DNA of 64,000 bases from Oscillospiraceae bacterium (GCA_009785335.1 WQWM01000004.1:49110-113109), one strand, 5' to 3'; shown: positions 26,164 through 34,921, counted from the stretch's first letter. The notes: generated by a model not told the origin, from the letters alone. Translations and numbers: made by a program.

Positions 26164-26954
26164 ATGAAACCACCTTATCCTCACCAACAAAAGCTCATCA
26201 ATCATGTGGTGAAAAAACTGCAAAACGAACCTGGTTTAGAGGCGTTGCTGCTTTCTGGCTCCATCGCGCACGGCTGCCACGCCAAATCCTCGGATGTTGA
26301 TTTAAATCTCATTTGGTCTGAGGAGGTATATCAGCAAAAGCAGCAGGCCAATGACTTAACTTATTTCAAATTGGGCACGCAATTTTATCCCCTTGGTTAT
26401 GCAGAAGGCAAGAATGTTTCGCTCAGCTATTTGCGCCAAGTGGCCGAAAAAGGCAACGAGCCCACGCGCTTTGCCCTGCATGATGCGCAAATTTTGTTCG
26501 ACAAAACCGGCCAAGTCGCGGGACTGCTTGAGGAAATTGGCCGCTATCCCGAAGAAAACACAGCCGAAAACGCGCGGCGTTTTTTTGCCCAACTGCAAAC
26601 TTGGCATTGGTACGCCGGGGAAGCGTTGCGCAAACATGATAAGTATCTACTCGACACCGCTGTTTCCAAAATGGTGTTGTTTTCTGCTCGGCTGATTTTT
26701 TTGAAAACCGCATGTTCTTTCCGCACCATAAGTGGCTGATGCATTATCTGAAAGAGGCCCCCATCAAACCCAAGCGACTCATCCCCTCCATCGAGCATTT
26801 GCTGGAGAAAAAATCGCGCTTTGCGGTGGAAGCACTGTATGCAAAAATGAAGCTTTTTCGCAACTGGACTGACGGTGCAGGCACCAGCGGGTTGTATGTG
26901 CGCGACACAGAGCTGGCTTGGATGCGCGGCGAAGATTGCATCGATAATATTTAG
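26164..26954 (+). pseudogene. Nucleotidyltransferase-like gene with a frameshift
   Basis: The first frame (26164-26739) has a nucleotidyltransferase core LLSGSIAHG...SSDVDL near residues 30-45. Sequence typical of the family continues in the next frame up to 26954 (MFFPHHKWLMHYLKEAP onwards). A run of seven T at about 26696-26702 is where the frames switch; eight T would give an unbroken protein of about 263 residues. A strong AAAAGGAGG site starts it. It lies between the permease and ATPase genes of one operon, an unexpected place. Sequencing error, real mutation and programmed slippage are all possible. Confidence 0.75.
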
Positions 26955-26963
26955 GAGAACACC

Positions 26964-27647
26964 ATGGCACTCATTGACATCCGCGATATCTACAAAATCT
27001 ACAATCCCGGCGAAAACGAAGTGCGCGCGCTCGATGGCGTCACGCTTACCATTGACCACGGCGAATTCGTGGCCATTGTGGGCAGCTCGGGCTCGGGCAA
27101 GTCTACGCTGATGAACATGCTTGGCCTGCTGGACGAATGCACCAGCGGGAGTTACTACCTTGACGGCCACGATGTTTCGCACCTCAGCGATGACGAACTC
27201 AGCGACATTCGCAACAAGCAAATCGGCTTCATTTTCCAAGGCTTCAACCTCATCGCAAGCCTCACTGCACAAGCCAATGTGGAGCTGCCGTTGATTTATC
27301 GCGGCCTGAAAAAAGAGGAGCGTTCAAAACTTTCCACCGAGGCACTCACTCGCGTGGGGCTGGAAAACCGCGCCCATCATCGACCCAGTGAGATGAGCGG
27401 CGGGCAACAGCAACGTTGTGCGATTGCAAGGGCAGTGGCCGCGCGCCCGCCTGTGATTCTCGCCGACGAACCCACCGGTAACCTCGACTCGAAAACTGGC
27501 AAGCATGTGATGGAAATTCTGCGCGAACTGCACGCAGAGGGGCGCACCATCATCCTCATCACCCACGATGACAAAATCGCCGCCGAGGCCGCCCGCGTCA
27601 TTCGCGTGCAAGACGGCAAGATCATCAGCGACACGCGCAACAGCTAG
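26964..27647 (+). CDS. ABC transporter ATP-binding protein (MacB/LolD type)
   Basis: 227 residues: Walker A GSSGSGKST, signature MSGGQQQRCAIARA, Walker [14 protein letters not shown]. It is the energy unit of the adaptor/permease pair upstream. AGGAGAAC sets the start, 9 bp after the nucleotidyltransferase reading frame. Confidence 0.93.
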   Translation: MALIDIRDIYKIYNPGENEVRALDGVTLTIDHGEFVAIVGSSGSGKSTLMNMLGLLDECTSGSYYLDGHDVSHLSDDELSDIRNKQIGFIFQGFNLIASLTAQANVELPLIYRGLKKEERSKLSTEALTRVGLENRAHHRPSEMSGGQQQRCAIARAVAARPPVILADEPTGNLDSKTGKHVMEILRELHAEGRTIILITHDDKIAAEAARVIRVQDGKIISDTRNS

Positions 27648-27665
27648 GACGAAAGAGGAAACTCT

Positions 27666-28463
27666 ATGCTGAATATCTTCACGTTTTTCAGCCATCCCCT
27701 GCCCTTCGCCGAACGCTTTTGTTTGATTAAACAGGCAGGATTTGACGGCGTTTCGCTGTGGTGGGGTGACGACGACACCGACCAAGACCACGAACTGCAA
27801 CCCGACCTTGCGCGTGCCGCAGGGCTTGCCATTGAGAACATACACGTGCCGTTTTTCACCGCAAACCAGCTATGGAACGACTCCCCTGCCGGTAATATCG
27901 TGCTGAACTACTATCTGCAATGCATTGACGACTGCGCCGACCACGATATTCCTGCCATGGTGATGCACGCCTGCTTCGGTGGCCTGCTGCCACCGGTCAG
28001 CGAACTTGGGCTAGCGCGGTTTTGGGAAATCGCTAATCACGCCGAAAAGCGCGGCGTTGATGTTGCCATTGAAAACTTGCGTGAAACCAATGCACACGCC
28101 GCCTATGTGCTGGAACATATTGATGCGCCGCGGCTAGGGCTGTGCTACGACAGCGGCCACTGGCACGCCTGCAAGGATAAATCGTCGCAATTTGATTTTC
28201 TGGCGCGTTTTGGGCACCGACTCATGGCACTGCATCTGCATGACAACCACGGTGTGCACGACGACCATATGCTGCCCTTCAACGGCACCATTGACTGGCC
28301 CGCGCAAATGCAAGCCATTGCGCAAACCGGCCGCGCAACTGTAGCCACCACGCTCGAATTCAACGTGGACTATGAAGGCTTGGAGCCTGAAGAACACCTT
28401 GCCGCTGCCTTTGAACGGTCAATAAAAATCAACCAACTGCGCAGGGCTTGTACCTTTTCTTGA
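27666..28463 (+). CDS. TIM-barrel sugar isomerase/epimerase-like protein
   Basis: 265 residues of the xylose isomerase-like TIM barrel superfamily. Metal-binding type residues are seen in VAIENLRE, LCYDSGHWHA, ALHLHDNHG and TLEFN. It follows the transporter ATPase by 18 bp and may share its transcript. Its last residues (RRACTFS) are encoded by a family A hairpin. The substrate is unknown. Confidence 0.82.
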   Translation: MLNIFTFFSHPLPFAERFCLIKQAGFDGVSLWWGDDDTDQDHELQPDLARAAGLAIENIHVPFFTANQLWNDSPAGNIVLNYYLQCIDDCADHDIPAMVMHACFGGLLPPVSELGLARFWEIANHAEKRGVDVAIENLRETNAHAAYVLEHIDAPRLGLCYDSGHWHACKDKSSQFDFLARFGHRLMALHLHDNHGVHDDHMLPFNGTIDWPAQMQAIAQTGRATVATTLEFNVDYEGLEPEEHLAAAFERSIKINQLRRACTFS

Positions 28464-28490
28464 AAGAAAAGGTACCCAAAAGAACTTTAG
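28450..28490 (+). repeat. Family A repeat, copy 3 (GTACC stem)
   Basis: GTACCTTTTCT and AGAAAAGGTAC form an 11-bp stem, followed by CCAAAAGAACTTTAG. The stop codon of the isomerase gene lies in the loop. Confidence 0.8.
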
Positions 28491-28498
28491 ATTTAACG

Positions 28499-28531
28499 AA
28501 ACCCACCTGAAGAAAAATTAGGTGGGTTTTT
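28499..28531 (+). terminator. Rho-independent terminator
   Basis: AAACCCACCT pairs with AGGTGGGTTT and is followed by T residues, after the isomerase gene. Confidence 0.85.
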
Positions 28532-28578
28532 ATATCGTTTGTAGTTGTTGCCGCGAAGCGCCTGCTCCCCGCAGGGGC

Positions 28579-28618
28579 GGCTAAAGTTTTTTTGGTTCTT
28601 TTTATTCAAAAAAAGAAC
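28579..28618 (-). repeat. Family A repeat, copy 4
   Basis: In minus orientation: hairpin GTTC...GAAC (28618-28595) with an imperfect centre, then the AAAAAAACTTTAGCC tail. It covers the end of the gene at 28602. Confidence 0.8.
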
Positions 28619-29378
28619 GCAACATGGCCACAGCCACAGGCAGATCAGCGGCATCATCACCGCTAGGCGGGCCATCGGCTTCGATGGTCAGCCGGCCGGT
28701 GTAGGCAATCTCGCGCAGTGCTGCGAAAAACGGCGTATAGTCATAATCATCGCTTGGCATGGGATATAACCGCCCCTGCGGGCTCGCAATATGGCAGTGG
28801 CGCAGATTTTCGCCTGCGAGAATGATGTCCTGCATATCTTCACCGTTTTGCGTCATGTGGAACACATCGGCCAGCAGGCGCACATGAGCATGCCCGGTCA
28901 AATGCATCAGCGCAAGACCATCGCGCAGCGTGTTCACCACATTGCACTCACGAGTTTGCAGCGGCTCAATGGCAATGACGACGCCGTGCTTTTGCGCAAT
29001 ATCCCCCGCCAACCGGCAAATTGGCGCAAGGATTTCCCAGCCGGTTTCTTTTGTTATGCCCTCGGGCAAGCGGCGCGCGCGGCCTGCGCCGAACACCACC
29101 ACCTGTGCACCCAGTCGCTTTGCCCGGGCAAAGCCTTGCTCAAGGAATTCACTCAACGCGACCATGTCCAATTCTGGCGACGCCAGTGCAAAATCCGCTG
29201 GAAGAATACAGTTCATCGCCTCGCAGGGCATGCCCACACGGGCAAGTTCTGTGAGCGTTTCGTCAAATGCTTCATCATCCAGCCGCGCGATGTTCGTGAA
29301 ATGCATTTCAATGTAATCACAACCTGCCGCTTTGGCTAGCTCGGCGCGGTTTGCACCGCAACAAATGCCAATTTTCAT
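28602..29378 (-). CDS. TIM-barrel sugar isomerase/epimerase-like protein
   Basis: 258 residues, a second member of the xylose isomerase-like TIM barrel superfamily (hydroxypyruvate isomerase-like). Visible segments are VVIAIEPLQTRE, VRLLADVFHM, HIASPQGR and TIEADGPP. The last codons (RSFFE) come from a family A hairpin. Its gene follows an aldolase gene by 12 bp, so both may act on the same sugar acid. Confidence 0.82.
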   Translation of the reverse strand: MKIGICCGANRAELAKAAGCDYIEMHFTNIARLDDEAFDETLTELARVGMPCEAMNCILPADFALASPELDMVALSEFLEQGFARAKRLGAQVVVFGAGRARRLPEGITKETGWEILAPICRLAGDIAQKHGVVIAIEPLQTRECNVVNTLRDGLALMHLTGHAHVRLLADVFHMTQNGEDMQDIILAGENLRHCHIASPQGRLYPMPSDDYDYTPFFAALREIAYTGRLTIEADGPPSGDDAADLPVAVAMLRSFFE

Positions 29379-29390
29379 GGCGATGCCCTC

Positions 29391-30197
29391 CTAAATATGA
29401 ATGTTGATTTCTTCGGTGCGCCTTTGCCCCAAAGCCTGCCTAGCTTGCGCAAATGCGCCCGAAATCCCGCCAACAAAGCAGCCGATGTCGCTGTTCCATA
29501 AGATAACGCCCATGCCCTGCTGCGCCCAGCGAATTTGCGCGTCAATCCCCCAAGAGCTGTGATTGCCCATGCCCACACCGCGGGCTTTGCATATGTCTAT
29601 CACACGTGAAACATATTGCGCAAACAGCGGGTGATCATACTGCTCGGGGATACCCAGGTTAATGCTCAAGTCATGCGGGCCAATGAATACGCCATCCACG
29701 CCCGGCAGCAGCAATTGCTCCAGGTTATCCACCGCCGCACGGCTTTCAATATTCAACAACACCAGATTGCCATCGTTGTATTTGTCCAAGTACGCCTGTT
29801 CTTCAGGCGCAAGCACTTCGCTGCCATCCAGCACAGCACGCAACCGCTCACCTTTCAGCGGGCGATATTTCACCGCAGCCAGCAGCGTTTTCACCTCTTC
29901 CACCGTTTCCACGTAGGGCGCAATCACGCCCTCGGCACCGTGTTCCACAGCATGAAAAGCCTCTTGATATGTGCAAGCTGGGATGCGCACAATGGGTGCT
30001 ACACCCATGGCACGATAACAACGCAGCATCCAGCCGCGGGTTTCGGGATTCATCGGTAGGTGTTCGCTGTCAATGAACACGAAATCCACACCGGTTTTTG
30101 TGATTTCTGCGGCCCATTTGGGCGACGTTGAGCCCACCAGCGTACCATACACTACCTTGCCAGCAATAAAAGCTTGCTTTAGCTCATGCCTATTCAT
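29391..30197 (-). CDS. HpcH/HpaI family 2-keto-sugar-acid aldolase
   Basis: 268 residues from ATG 30197 (GGGGAG upstream). The (beta/alpha)8 fold of HpcH/HpaI enzymes shows in DFVFIDSEHLPM, AEGVIAPYVET and VDGVFIGPHDLSINLG, including the metal-binding Glu and Asp. The closest known relatives are rhamnonate-type aldolases that release pyruvate. It is co-transcribed with the isomerase-like gene at 28602. Confidence 0.87.
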   Translation of the reverse strand: MNRHELKQAFIAGKVVYGTLVGSTSPKWAAEITKTGVDFVFIDSEHLPMNPETRGWMLRCYRAMGVAPIVRIPACTYQEAFHAVEHGAEGVIAPYVETVEEVKTLLAAVKYRPLKGERLRAVLDGSEVLAPEEQAYLDKYNDGNLVLLNIESRAAVDNLEQLLLPGVDGVFIGPHDLSINLGIPEQYDHPLFAQYVSRVIDICKARGVGMGNHSSWGIDAQIRWAQQGMGVILWNSDIGCFVGGISGAFAQARQALGQRRTEEINIHI

Positions 30198-30208
30198 AAA
30201 TAACTCCC

Positions 30209-30255
30209 CGCGAAGCGCATAGGTTTTTTTGGTTCTTTTTTTGCAAAAAAAGAAC
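30209..30255 (-). repeat. Family A repeat, copy 5
   Basis: A perfect GTTCTTTTTTTGC/AAAAAAAGAAC hairpin (30255-30232) and tail lie between the gene ending at 30267 and the aldolase start. Confidence 0.85.
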
Positions 30256-30266
30256 ACTTCGTTCCC

Positions 30267-30968
30267 CTACCGCAACACCGGCGCACCGGCAACGATTTCC
30301 GTGGCAAGGGGATGACGGATTTGCTCAATTTGCCAGGGCGCAAGCGCATTGCCGGGCTGTTCATTCAAACGGATAATCATGGTGCGCACGGGCACGAGTT
30401 CCTGTTGGCGATTGAATTCATCCAGGTTAGTGTCTTCATAAAGCAAAAACTCTACCACAAGTTCTACCGAGCCACCCACACGGTTGATGCCGATCACACG
30501 CGGCACATAAACCACCAGTTCACCTGCAAAAGGCACCAGAAACGCCTGCTGTGCAGGATCAAATTCAAAATCGTAGGCGTGCCCCAAAGCAGCATAGTGC
30601 GGCAGGTCGATGCCAAACAACGCACGATACATGTCCGCCACCGCTTGCTGCGGCACTACCAAATTACCATAATCATCCATCGAAAAATCCGCCGGTGTGT
30701 TATCTGCACGCCGCAGCAACGACATCAGCGCGATATCCACCAATTGCGCTGGATTATGTGCATGCTCAGGCGCACTGAACGGGTCAGGCGCACGGGCAAC
30801 AACATTGGATAAAAAGGCTTCATAGCTGCGGCGTTCGGCGGGATTGTCTATCCAGTTTTGCACGCCACGCACCGCCGAACCAATCAGGCTAACTGCGCCA
30901 ACCACCGCCAGCACAACCACCAGCAATCCCAACGGAAATGCCCACTTATGCGTTCGTTTGTGTTTCAT
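30267..30968 (-). CDS. Membrane-anchored protein of unknown function
   Basis: 233 residues. One N-terminal membrane helix (about 9-31) is followed by an external domain with no motif I recognise. GAAGGAGAA sets the start. It is probably an extracellular anchored protein. It lies between proA and the aldolase, separated by repeats on both sides. Confidence 0.7.
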   Translation of the reverse strand: MKHKRTHKWAFPLGLLVVVLAVVGAVSLIGSAVRGVQNWIDNPAERRSYEAFLSNVVARAPDPFSAPEHAHNPAQLVDIALMSLLRRADNTPADFSMDDYGNLVVPQQAVADMYRALFGIDLPHYAALGHAYDFEFDPAQQAFLVPFAGELVVYVPRVIGINRVGGSVELVVEFLLYEDTNLDEFNRQQELVPVRTMIIRLNEQPGNALAPWQIEQIRHPLATEIVAGAPVLR

Positions 30969-30986
30969 ATGATTCTCCTTCTTTAT

Positions 30987-31097
30987 GCTGCTTTTTTGAA
31001 AAAAAGTAGCGCAAAAAACTTTTTCGTCGCTTCGCGGGGGGTGATTTTAGAGGCGTTAATAGGACGCAGCGAAGCGACCGAGCCCCACCGCAGGTGG
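30987..31097 (+). repeat. Family A copy 6 and family E copy 3
   Basis: 30987-31010 is a hairpin GCTGCTTTTTT / AAAAAAAGTAGC (one G-U pair) with tail to 31039. It is on the plus strand while the genes around it are on the minus strand. 31063-31097 is family E (GCAGCGAAGCGACCGAGC, CCACCGCAGGTGG), ending at the proA stop codon. Confidence 0.75.
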
Positions 31098-32288
31098 TTA
31101 TCTGCACTGTCCATTGCCGTAAATCACATACTTGCTACTAGTGAGGTGCCGCAAACCCAGCGGGCCCCGAGCATGCAACTTCTGCGTGGCAATGCCGATT
31201 TCTGCACCCAAGCCGAATTCACCGCCATCCGTGTAGCGCGTGGAAGCGTTAACATACACGGCAGCGGCATCCACCTGCTGCAAAAAGGCCTGCGCAGCTG
31301 TGTAGCTTTCTGTCACGATACATTCACTATGCTTTGTGCCCCAGCGCGAAATATGCGCCACGGCTTCATCTACGCCAGTTACAACGCGCACCGCAAGCGT
31401 GAGATCACCAAACTCCACGCCCCAACTGTCTTCGTCGTGGCGAAACTGCACTTGCGGCATGCGTTGCTCCATCATGGGCAAAAACTTCTCGGCAATATCC
31501 GCGTGCACCAGCACGGTTTCGCAAGCATTGCACACGCTGGGACGCGAACACTTGGCGTTTTCCACAATTGCCAATGCCATGTCTAAATCCGCAGCTGCAT
31601 CAACATAAGTATGGCACACTCCCGCGCCAGTTTCAATCACCGGCACGCGTGAATTCTGCACCACCGCGTTGATTAAACCCGCGCCGCCCCGGGGAATCAG
31701 CACGTCGATCAAGCCCACGGCTTGCATCATGGCGGTTGCACTGTCACGCGATGTATCGCTGACCAGCTGCACGCAATCTTCGGGCAAGCCTGCATGGGCA
31801 ATCGCACTGCGCAGCGTGTTTGCAATGGCCGTGTTGGAATGAATTGCCTCACGCCCGCCGCGCAGAATGACTGCATTGCCGCTTTTCAGGCATAATGCTG
31901 CGGCATCAGCAGTCACATTGGGGCGAGCTTCGTAGATCATGCCCACCACGCCCAGCGGCACGCTCACCTGCTGAATGCGCAAGCCATTCGGGCGCACGCC
32001 GCCGCCCAGCACAAGGCCAAGCGGGTCGCTTTGCTGCATAATTTCCAGTATCCCCTGTTGCATGCCTGCGATGCGCTCAGATGTTAAGCGCAGACGATCT
32101 TGCAAGGAATCGCGCATGTTATTCTCCCGCGCAGCAGCTAAATCCTGCTCATTGGCCGCCAGAATTTCAGCTTGCTGTGCATGCAAGGCATCGGCCATGG
32201 CTTGCAAAGCTGCATCACGCACCGCACTGGACGAAATCGCCAGCACTTGTGCAGCTTGCTGCGCTTGTTGACCTAGTTGTTCAATCAT
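31098..32288 (-). CDS. proA: Glutamate-5-semialdehyde dehydrogenase
   Basis: 396 residues, full-length gamma-glutamyl phosphate reductase: the NADPH-dependent second step of proline synthesis in the cytoplasm. The catalytic Cys lies in KCSRPSVCNACETVLVH, and the family end GPLGLRHLTSSKYV is present. It follows proB on the same strand with a 167-bp gap full of repeats. AAAGGAGATAGCT sets the start. Confidence 0.95.
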   Translation of the reverse strand: MIEQLGQQAQQAAQVLAISSSAVRDAALQAMADALHAQQAEILAANEQDLAAARENNMRDSLQDRLRLTSERIAGMQQGILEIMQQSDPLGLVLGGGVRPNGLRIQQVSVPLGVVGMIYEARPNVTADAAALCLKSGNAVILRGGREAIHSNTAIANTLRSAIAHAGLPEDCVQLVSDTSRDSATAMMQAVGLIDVLIPRGGAGLINAVVQNSRVPVIETGAGVCHTYVDAAADLDMALAIVENAKCSRPSVCNACETVLVHADIAEKFLPMMEQRMPQVQFRHDEDSWGVEFGDLTLAVRVVTGVDEAVAHISRWGTKHSECIVTESYTAAQAFLQQVDAAAVYVNASTRYTDGGEFGLGAEIGIATQKLHARGPLGLRHLTSSKYVIYGNGQCR

Positions 32289-32303
32289 AGCTATCTCCTT
32301 TCA

Positions 32304-32417
32304 CCACTTTTTTGAAAAAAAGTGGCGCAAAAAACTTTCGTCGCCTTCGGCGATGGGCTATTTTAGTCAAATCAAATCTAAAGTTCTTTTGGTACCTTTT
32401 CTTTCAAGAAAAGGTAC
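32304..32417. repeat. Family A copies 7 and 8, facing each other
   Basis: Copy 7 (32304-32354, plus) has a CCAC/GTGG stem. Copy 8 (32375-32417, minus) has a GTACC/GGTAC stem. They point toward each other in the proB-proA gap. Confidence 0.8.
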
Positions 32418-32455
32418 GCCTGCGCGGCGAGCGCATTATCCGCGCGGCGAGCGCG

Positions 32456-33247
32456 CTACTGCCGCTTAAACCATGTGCCAATTTGTCTGCCATCCATTAA
32501 AGCATAAAGATTCTCGGGTGCAGCGTTGGCGATGACGGTATCAATGCCGGCTTCAGTGGCGAGTTTTGCGGCTTGCAGCTTGGTGAACATGCCGCCGGTG
32601 CCGCGTGCGCTGCCAGCATCGCCGCCCAACGCGAGAATTTCATCGGTCACGCGTGCAATCACAGGTAGCAGCTGCGCAGTTTCATCATCGTTTGGGTTGG
32701 CGGTATACAGCCCATCGATGTCCGTGAGCATGATGAGCGCATCGGCAGAAACGAGCTGGGCAACCATGCCCGAAAGTTTGTCGTTGTCGCCAAAGTTTAA
32801 GCCTTCTATCTCTTCCGTTGAAACGCTGTCGTTTTCATTGATGACGGGGATTGCCCCCAGCGCAAACAACCTGTCGAATGTGTTAAGTAAGTTCTCGCGG
32901 CGTTGCTCATGGGCAAAATCATCCATGGTCAGCAGCAGCTGCCCCACTTTGTTGCCGCACTCGCCAAAGTATTTATCATAGAGGAACATGAGCTCGCACT
33001 GCCCCACGGCAGCGGCAGCTTGACGCGTTGGGGTATCTTTGGGGCGCTCAGCCAAGCCAAGCTTGCTCACGCCAACGCTGAGCGCACCGCTGCTCACCAG
33101 CGCGACTTCACGGCCAGCGTTGTGCAGGTCGCTAAGTGCCGCCGCCAAGCGGTTGATCATGCGGATATTCACTTTGCCCGTAGCGTGCGTGAGGCTGGAT
33201 GTGCCAACCTTCACCACAATGCGCTGGGCGTCTTTGATTGTATTCAT
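32456..33247 (-). CDS. proB: Glutamate 5-kinase, short form without PUA domain
   Basis: 263 residues, the amino-acid-kinase domain only: VVKVGTSSLT, LVSSGALSVGV, INENDSVS and GTGGMFTKLQAA. It carries out the ATP-dependent first step of proline synthesis. The C-terminal PUA domain of E. coli ProB is absent, as in many Firmicutes. AGGAG before ATG 33247 overlaps the stop codon of a 17-codon upstream frame. Confidence 0.94.
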   Translation of the reverse strand: MNTIKDAQRIVVKVGTSSLTHATGKVNIRMINRLAAALSDLHNAGREVALVSSGALSVGVSKLGLAERPKDTPTRQAAAAVGQCELMFLYDKYFGECGNKVGQLLLTMDDFAHEQRRENLLNTFDRLFALGAIPVINENDSVSTEEIEGLNFGDNDKLSGMVAQLVSADALIMLTDIDGLYTANPNDDETAQLLPVIARVTDEILALGGDAGSARGTGGMFTKLQAAKLATEAGIDTVIANAAPENLYALMDGRQIGTWFKRQ

Positions 33248-33255
33248 GAGTACTC

Positions 33256-33309
33256 CTAGTTCATTCTCCATAGTTCGCCAAAGAGCAACGCGGCTTCGTA
33301 GTTAGTCAT
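33256..33309 (-). CDS. 17-codon open frame in front of proB
   Basis: Encodes MTNYEAALLFGELWRMN. AAGGAG lies 6 nt before its ATG, and its TAG forms part of the proB Shine-Dalgarno sequence. It could couple translation to proB. No run of proline or glutamate codons is present, so classical attenuation is not indicated. Confidence 0.4.
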   Translation of the reverse strand: MTNYEAALLFGELWRMN

Positions 33310-33339
33310 GCGCTCTCCTTAATTGTCAACTGTCCATTG

Positions 33340-34605
33340 TCAATTGATCTTCACAAGGTCCGTCATGGTTTTTTCGGCTTTTTTGCTGCACTTGCCCAGC
33401 ACACACAGCGCGAACTTTGCGGGATCCAGCAGTTGCGCGGCATAGGCCTGCACTTGGTCGAGCGTCACAGCACGATAGGCGGCGATGGATTGCTCCACCG
33501 GCACGTTGTCGCGATAAAGCAGCTCACTGCCTGCCACGCGTGATGCCCGCGCCGCAGCGGATTCTTGGCTCATCACCAAGCCAGCGGCGGCTTGTTCTTG
33601 TGCACGTTTTAGTTCTTGCGGCGTAACTGTGTCGGGAAATTCCCGCAAGATGCGCAGCACTTCTTCTAACGCTTGCACCTGCGTGTTTTCGCTCAGCCCC
33701 AGCGAGATGCCCGACATGCCCTCCGCGATGTGATGTGCGTTGAAAAAATCAACCGAATACACCAAGCCAAGCTCTTCGCGCAGCCGCTGAAACAGCCTTG
33801 ACGAGGTTGCTCCGCCCAGCATGGTGCTGATGAGCGCGGCCTGATAGCGCTTGGAATCTCGCCCCGCACAACCAGGGAACGCCAGAATAACCTGATTTTG
33901 CTCCACATTTTTTTGCGTGAAGCGCACGCCAGGCAAGAACTTCGCCACGGTGATAATCTCGCTGCCCTCGCCACGTGCCTGCATGCTGCCAAACAGTTCC
34001 CCTGCCCAAGCTTGCACGGCAATTTCATCAAACTTGCCCGAGATAGACAGCACCATTTGCGCAGGATTATAGCGCTCGTTCATGTAGCTGCGCAGATCGG
34101 CAGCGGTCATGTTTTTCACCGTTTCACGCGTGCCGAGGATATTCTTGCCCAGCATGTGCGTGGGCCACACCATGTCATGCGCAATGTCAAAGGCATAGTC
34201 CTCCGGCAGGTCTTCATACATGGCTATTTCTTCGGCCACCACGCCTTTTTCCAACTCAAGATCAGCGTCATCCAGGCGGCAATTTTCTACCATGTCGGCC
34301 AGCAAGTTGAGCATGTCGTGCAAATGGTCGGGTAGACTGCGCACGTATAGGCAGGTGTATTCCTTGCAGGTGTAGGCGTTCATGGCGGCGCCACGGTCAT
34401 CGGCTAGCTCAGCGATGTCGCGCGCCGAACGTGTGTGCGTGCCCTTGAACAGCATGTGTTCCAGCATGTGTGATATGCCGGCCTGCGTGGGTTGCTCAAA
34501 CCGCAAACCCGACAGCACACACAGGTTGATTGCACAACTCAACGCACCCGGCATAGGATCCAGATGCAGACGCAGGCCATTTGATAATTCGATGGTTTGG
34601 GGCAT
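33340..34605 (-). CDS. M16 family zinc metallopeptidase
   Basis: 421 residues from ATG 34605 (TAGGAG upstream). The inverted zinc motif HMLEH (H46, E49, H50) with the distal Glu126 shows an active M16B-type protease, of the processing-peptidase-like PqqL/YmxG group. The C-terminal half is the second M16 domain, with the usual substrate-binding R...Y segment (SRLFQRLREELGLVYSV). The substrate is unknown. Confidence 0.92.
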   Translation of the reverse strand: MPQTIELSNGLRLHLDPMPGALSCAINLCVLSGLRFEQPTQAGISHMLEHMLFKGTHTRSARDIAELADDRGAAMNAYTCKEYTCLYVRSLPDHLHDMLNLLADMVENCRLDDADLELEKGVVAEEIAMYEDLPEDYAFDIAHDMVWPTHMLGKNILGTRETVKNMTAADLRSYMNERYNPAQMVLSISGKFDEIAVQAWAGELFGSMQARGEGSEIITVAKFLPGVRFTQKNVEQNQVILAFPGCAGRDSKRYQAALISTMLGGATSSRLFQRLREELGLVYSVDFFNAHHIAEGMSGISLGLSENTQVQALEEVLRILREFPDTVTPQELKRAQEQAAAGLVMSQESAAARASRVAGSELLYRDNVPVEQSIAAYRAVTLDQVQAYAAQLLDPAKFALCVLGKCSKKAEKTMTDLVKIN

Positions 34606-34625
34606 GGCAGCTCCTAAAAATTTAC

Positions 34626-34654
34626 TTGACAACATAAAAAAAACGTGATATAAT
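34626..34654 (+). promoter_or_regulatory. Promoter of the antisense RNA
   Basis: A perfect TTGACA-N17-TATAAT, directed toward the toxin gene on the opposite strand. Confidence 0.85.
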
Positions 34655-34660
34655 AAATAT

Positions 34661-34760
34661 ACAGGGATAGCGTTGCCGTATAGACGGCTAGCCCCCTGAC
34701 ATAAGAGTTAAAAGAATTAACCGCTCAGCTTTCCGGGCTTGGGGCGGTTAATCCTTTTTA
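34661..34760 (+). ncRNA. Predicted antisense RNA (Fst/Par-like antitoxin RNA)
   Basis: The transcript should begin about 7 nt after the -10 box and end at the hairpin at 34716-34752. No open frame fits. It shares CCGTATAGAC (34676-34685) with the DNA at 34860-34869. That second site lies in the toxin transcript as its complement, so the two RNAs can pair there, and again over the shared terminator. Confidence 0.65.
34716..34752. terminator. Shared bidirectional terminator
   Basis: ATTAACCGC and GCGGTTAAT enclose an inner AGC/GCT stem. Both sides lead into T-rich runs. The toxin stop codon lies in the stem, as in Par-type loci. Confidence 0.8.
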
Positions 34761-34822
34761 TCGCTTTTTTCGTTTCTCGTCATCAAATACAAAATGAGTG
34801 CAAAGATGATTAGGTACTCCAT
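34748..34822 (-). CDS. 24-residue hydrophobic peptide, predicted type I toxin
   Basis: The frame starts at 34822: MEYLIIFALILYLMTRN, then a charged tail EKSDKKD. One membrane helix with a Lys/Asp tail is the build of Fst/Ldr-type toxins. The Shine-Dalgarno AGGGGGTGAG is paired in a GCCCCC-GAAA-GGGGG hairpin (34830-34844), which should restrain translation. Confidence 0.75.
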   Translation of the reverse strand: MEYLIIFALILYLMTRNEKSDKKD

Positions 34823-34884
34823 CAGCTCACCCCCTTTCGGGGGCAGATTCAGCCGCCTACCGTATAGACAACGCTACCATTTTC

Positions 34885-34913
34885 ATTATAACAGAAATCA
34901 CGTGGCTTGTCAA
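34885..34913 (-). promoter_or_regulatory. Promoter of the toxin mRNA
   Basis: TTGACA (34913-34908) and TATAAT (34890-34885), 17-bp spacing. It converges with the antisense promoter. Confidence 0.85.
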
Positions 34914-34921
34914 CCATTGCA

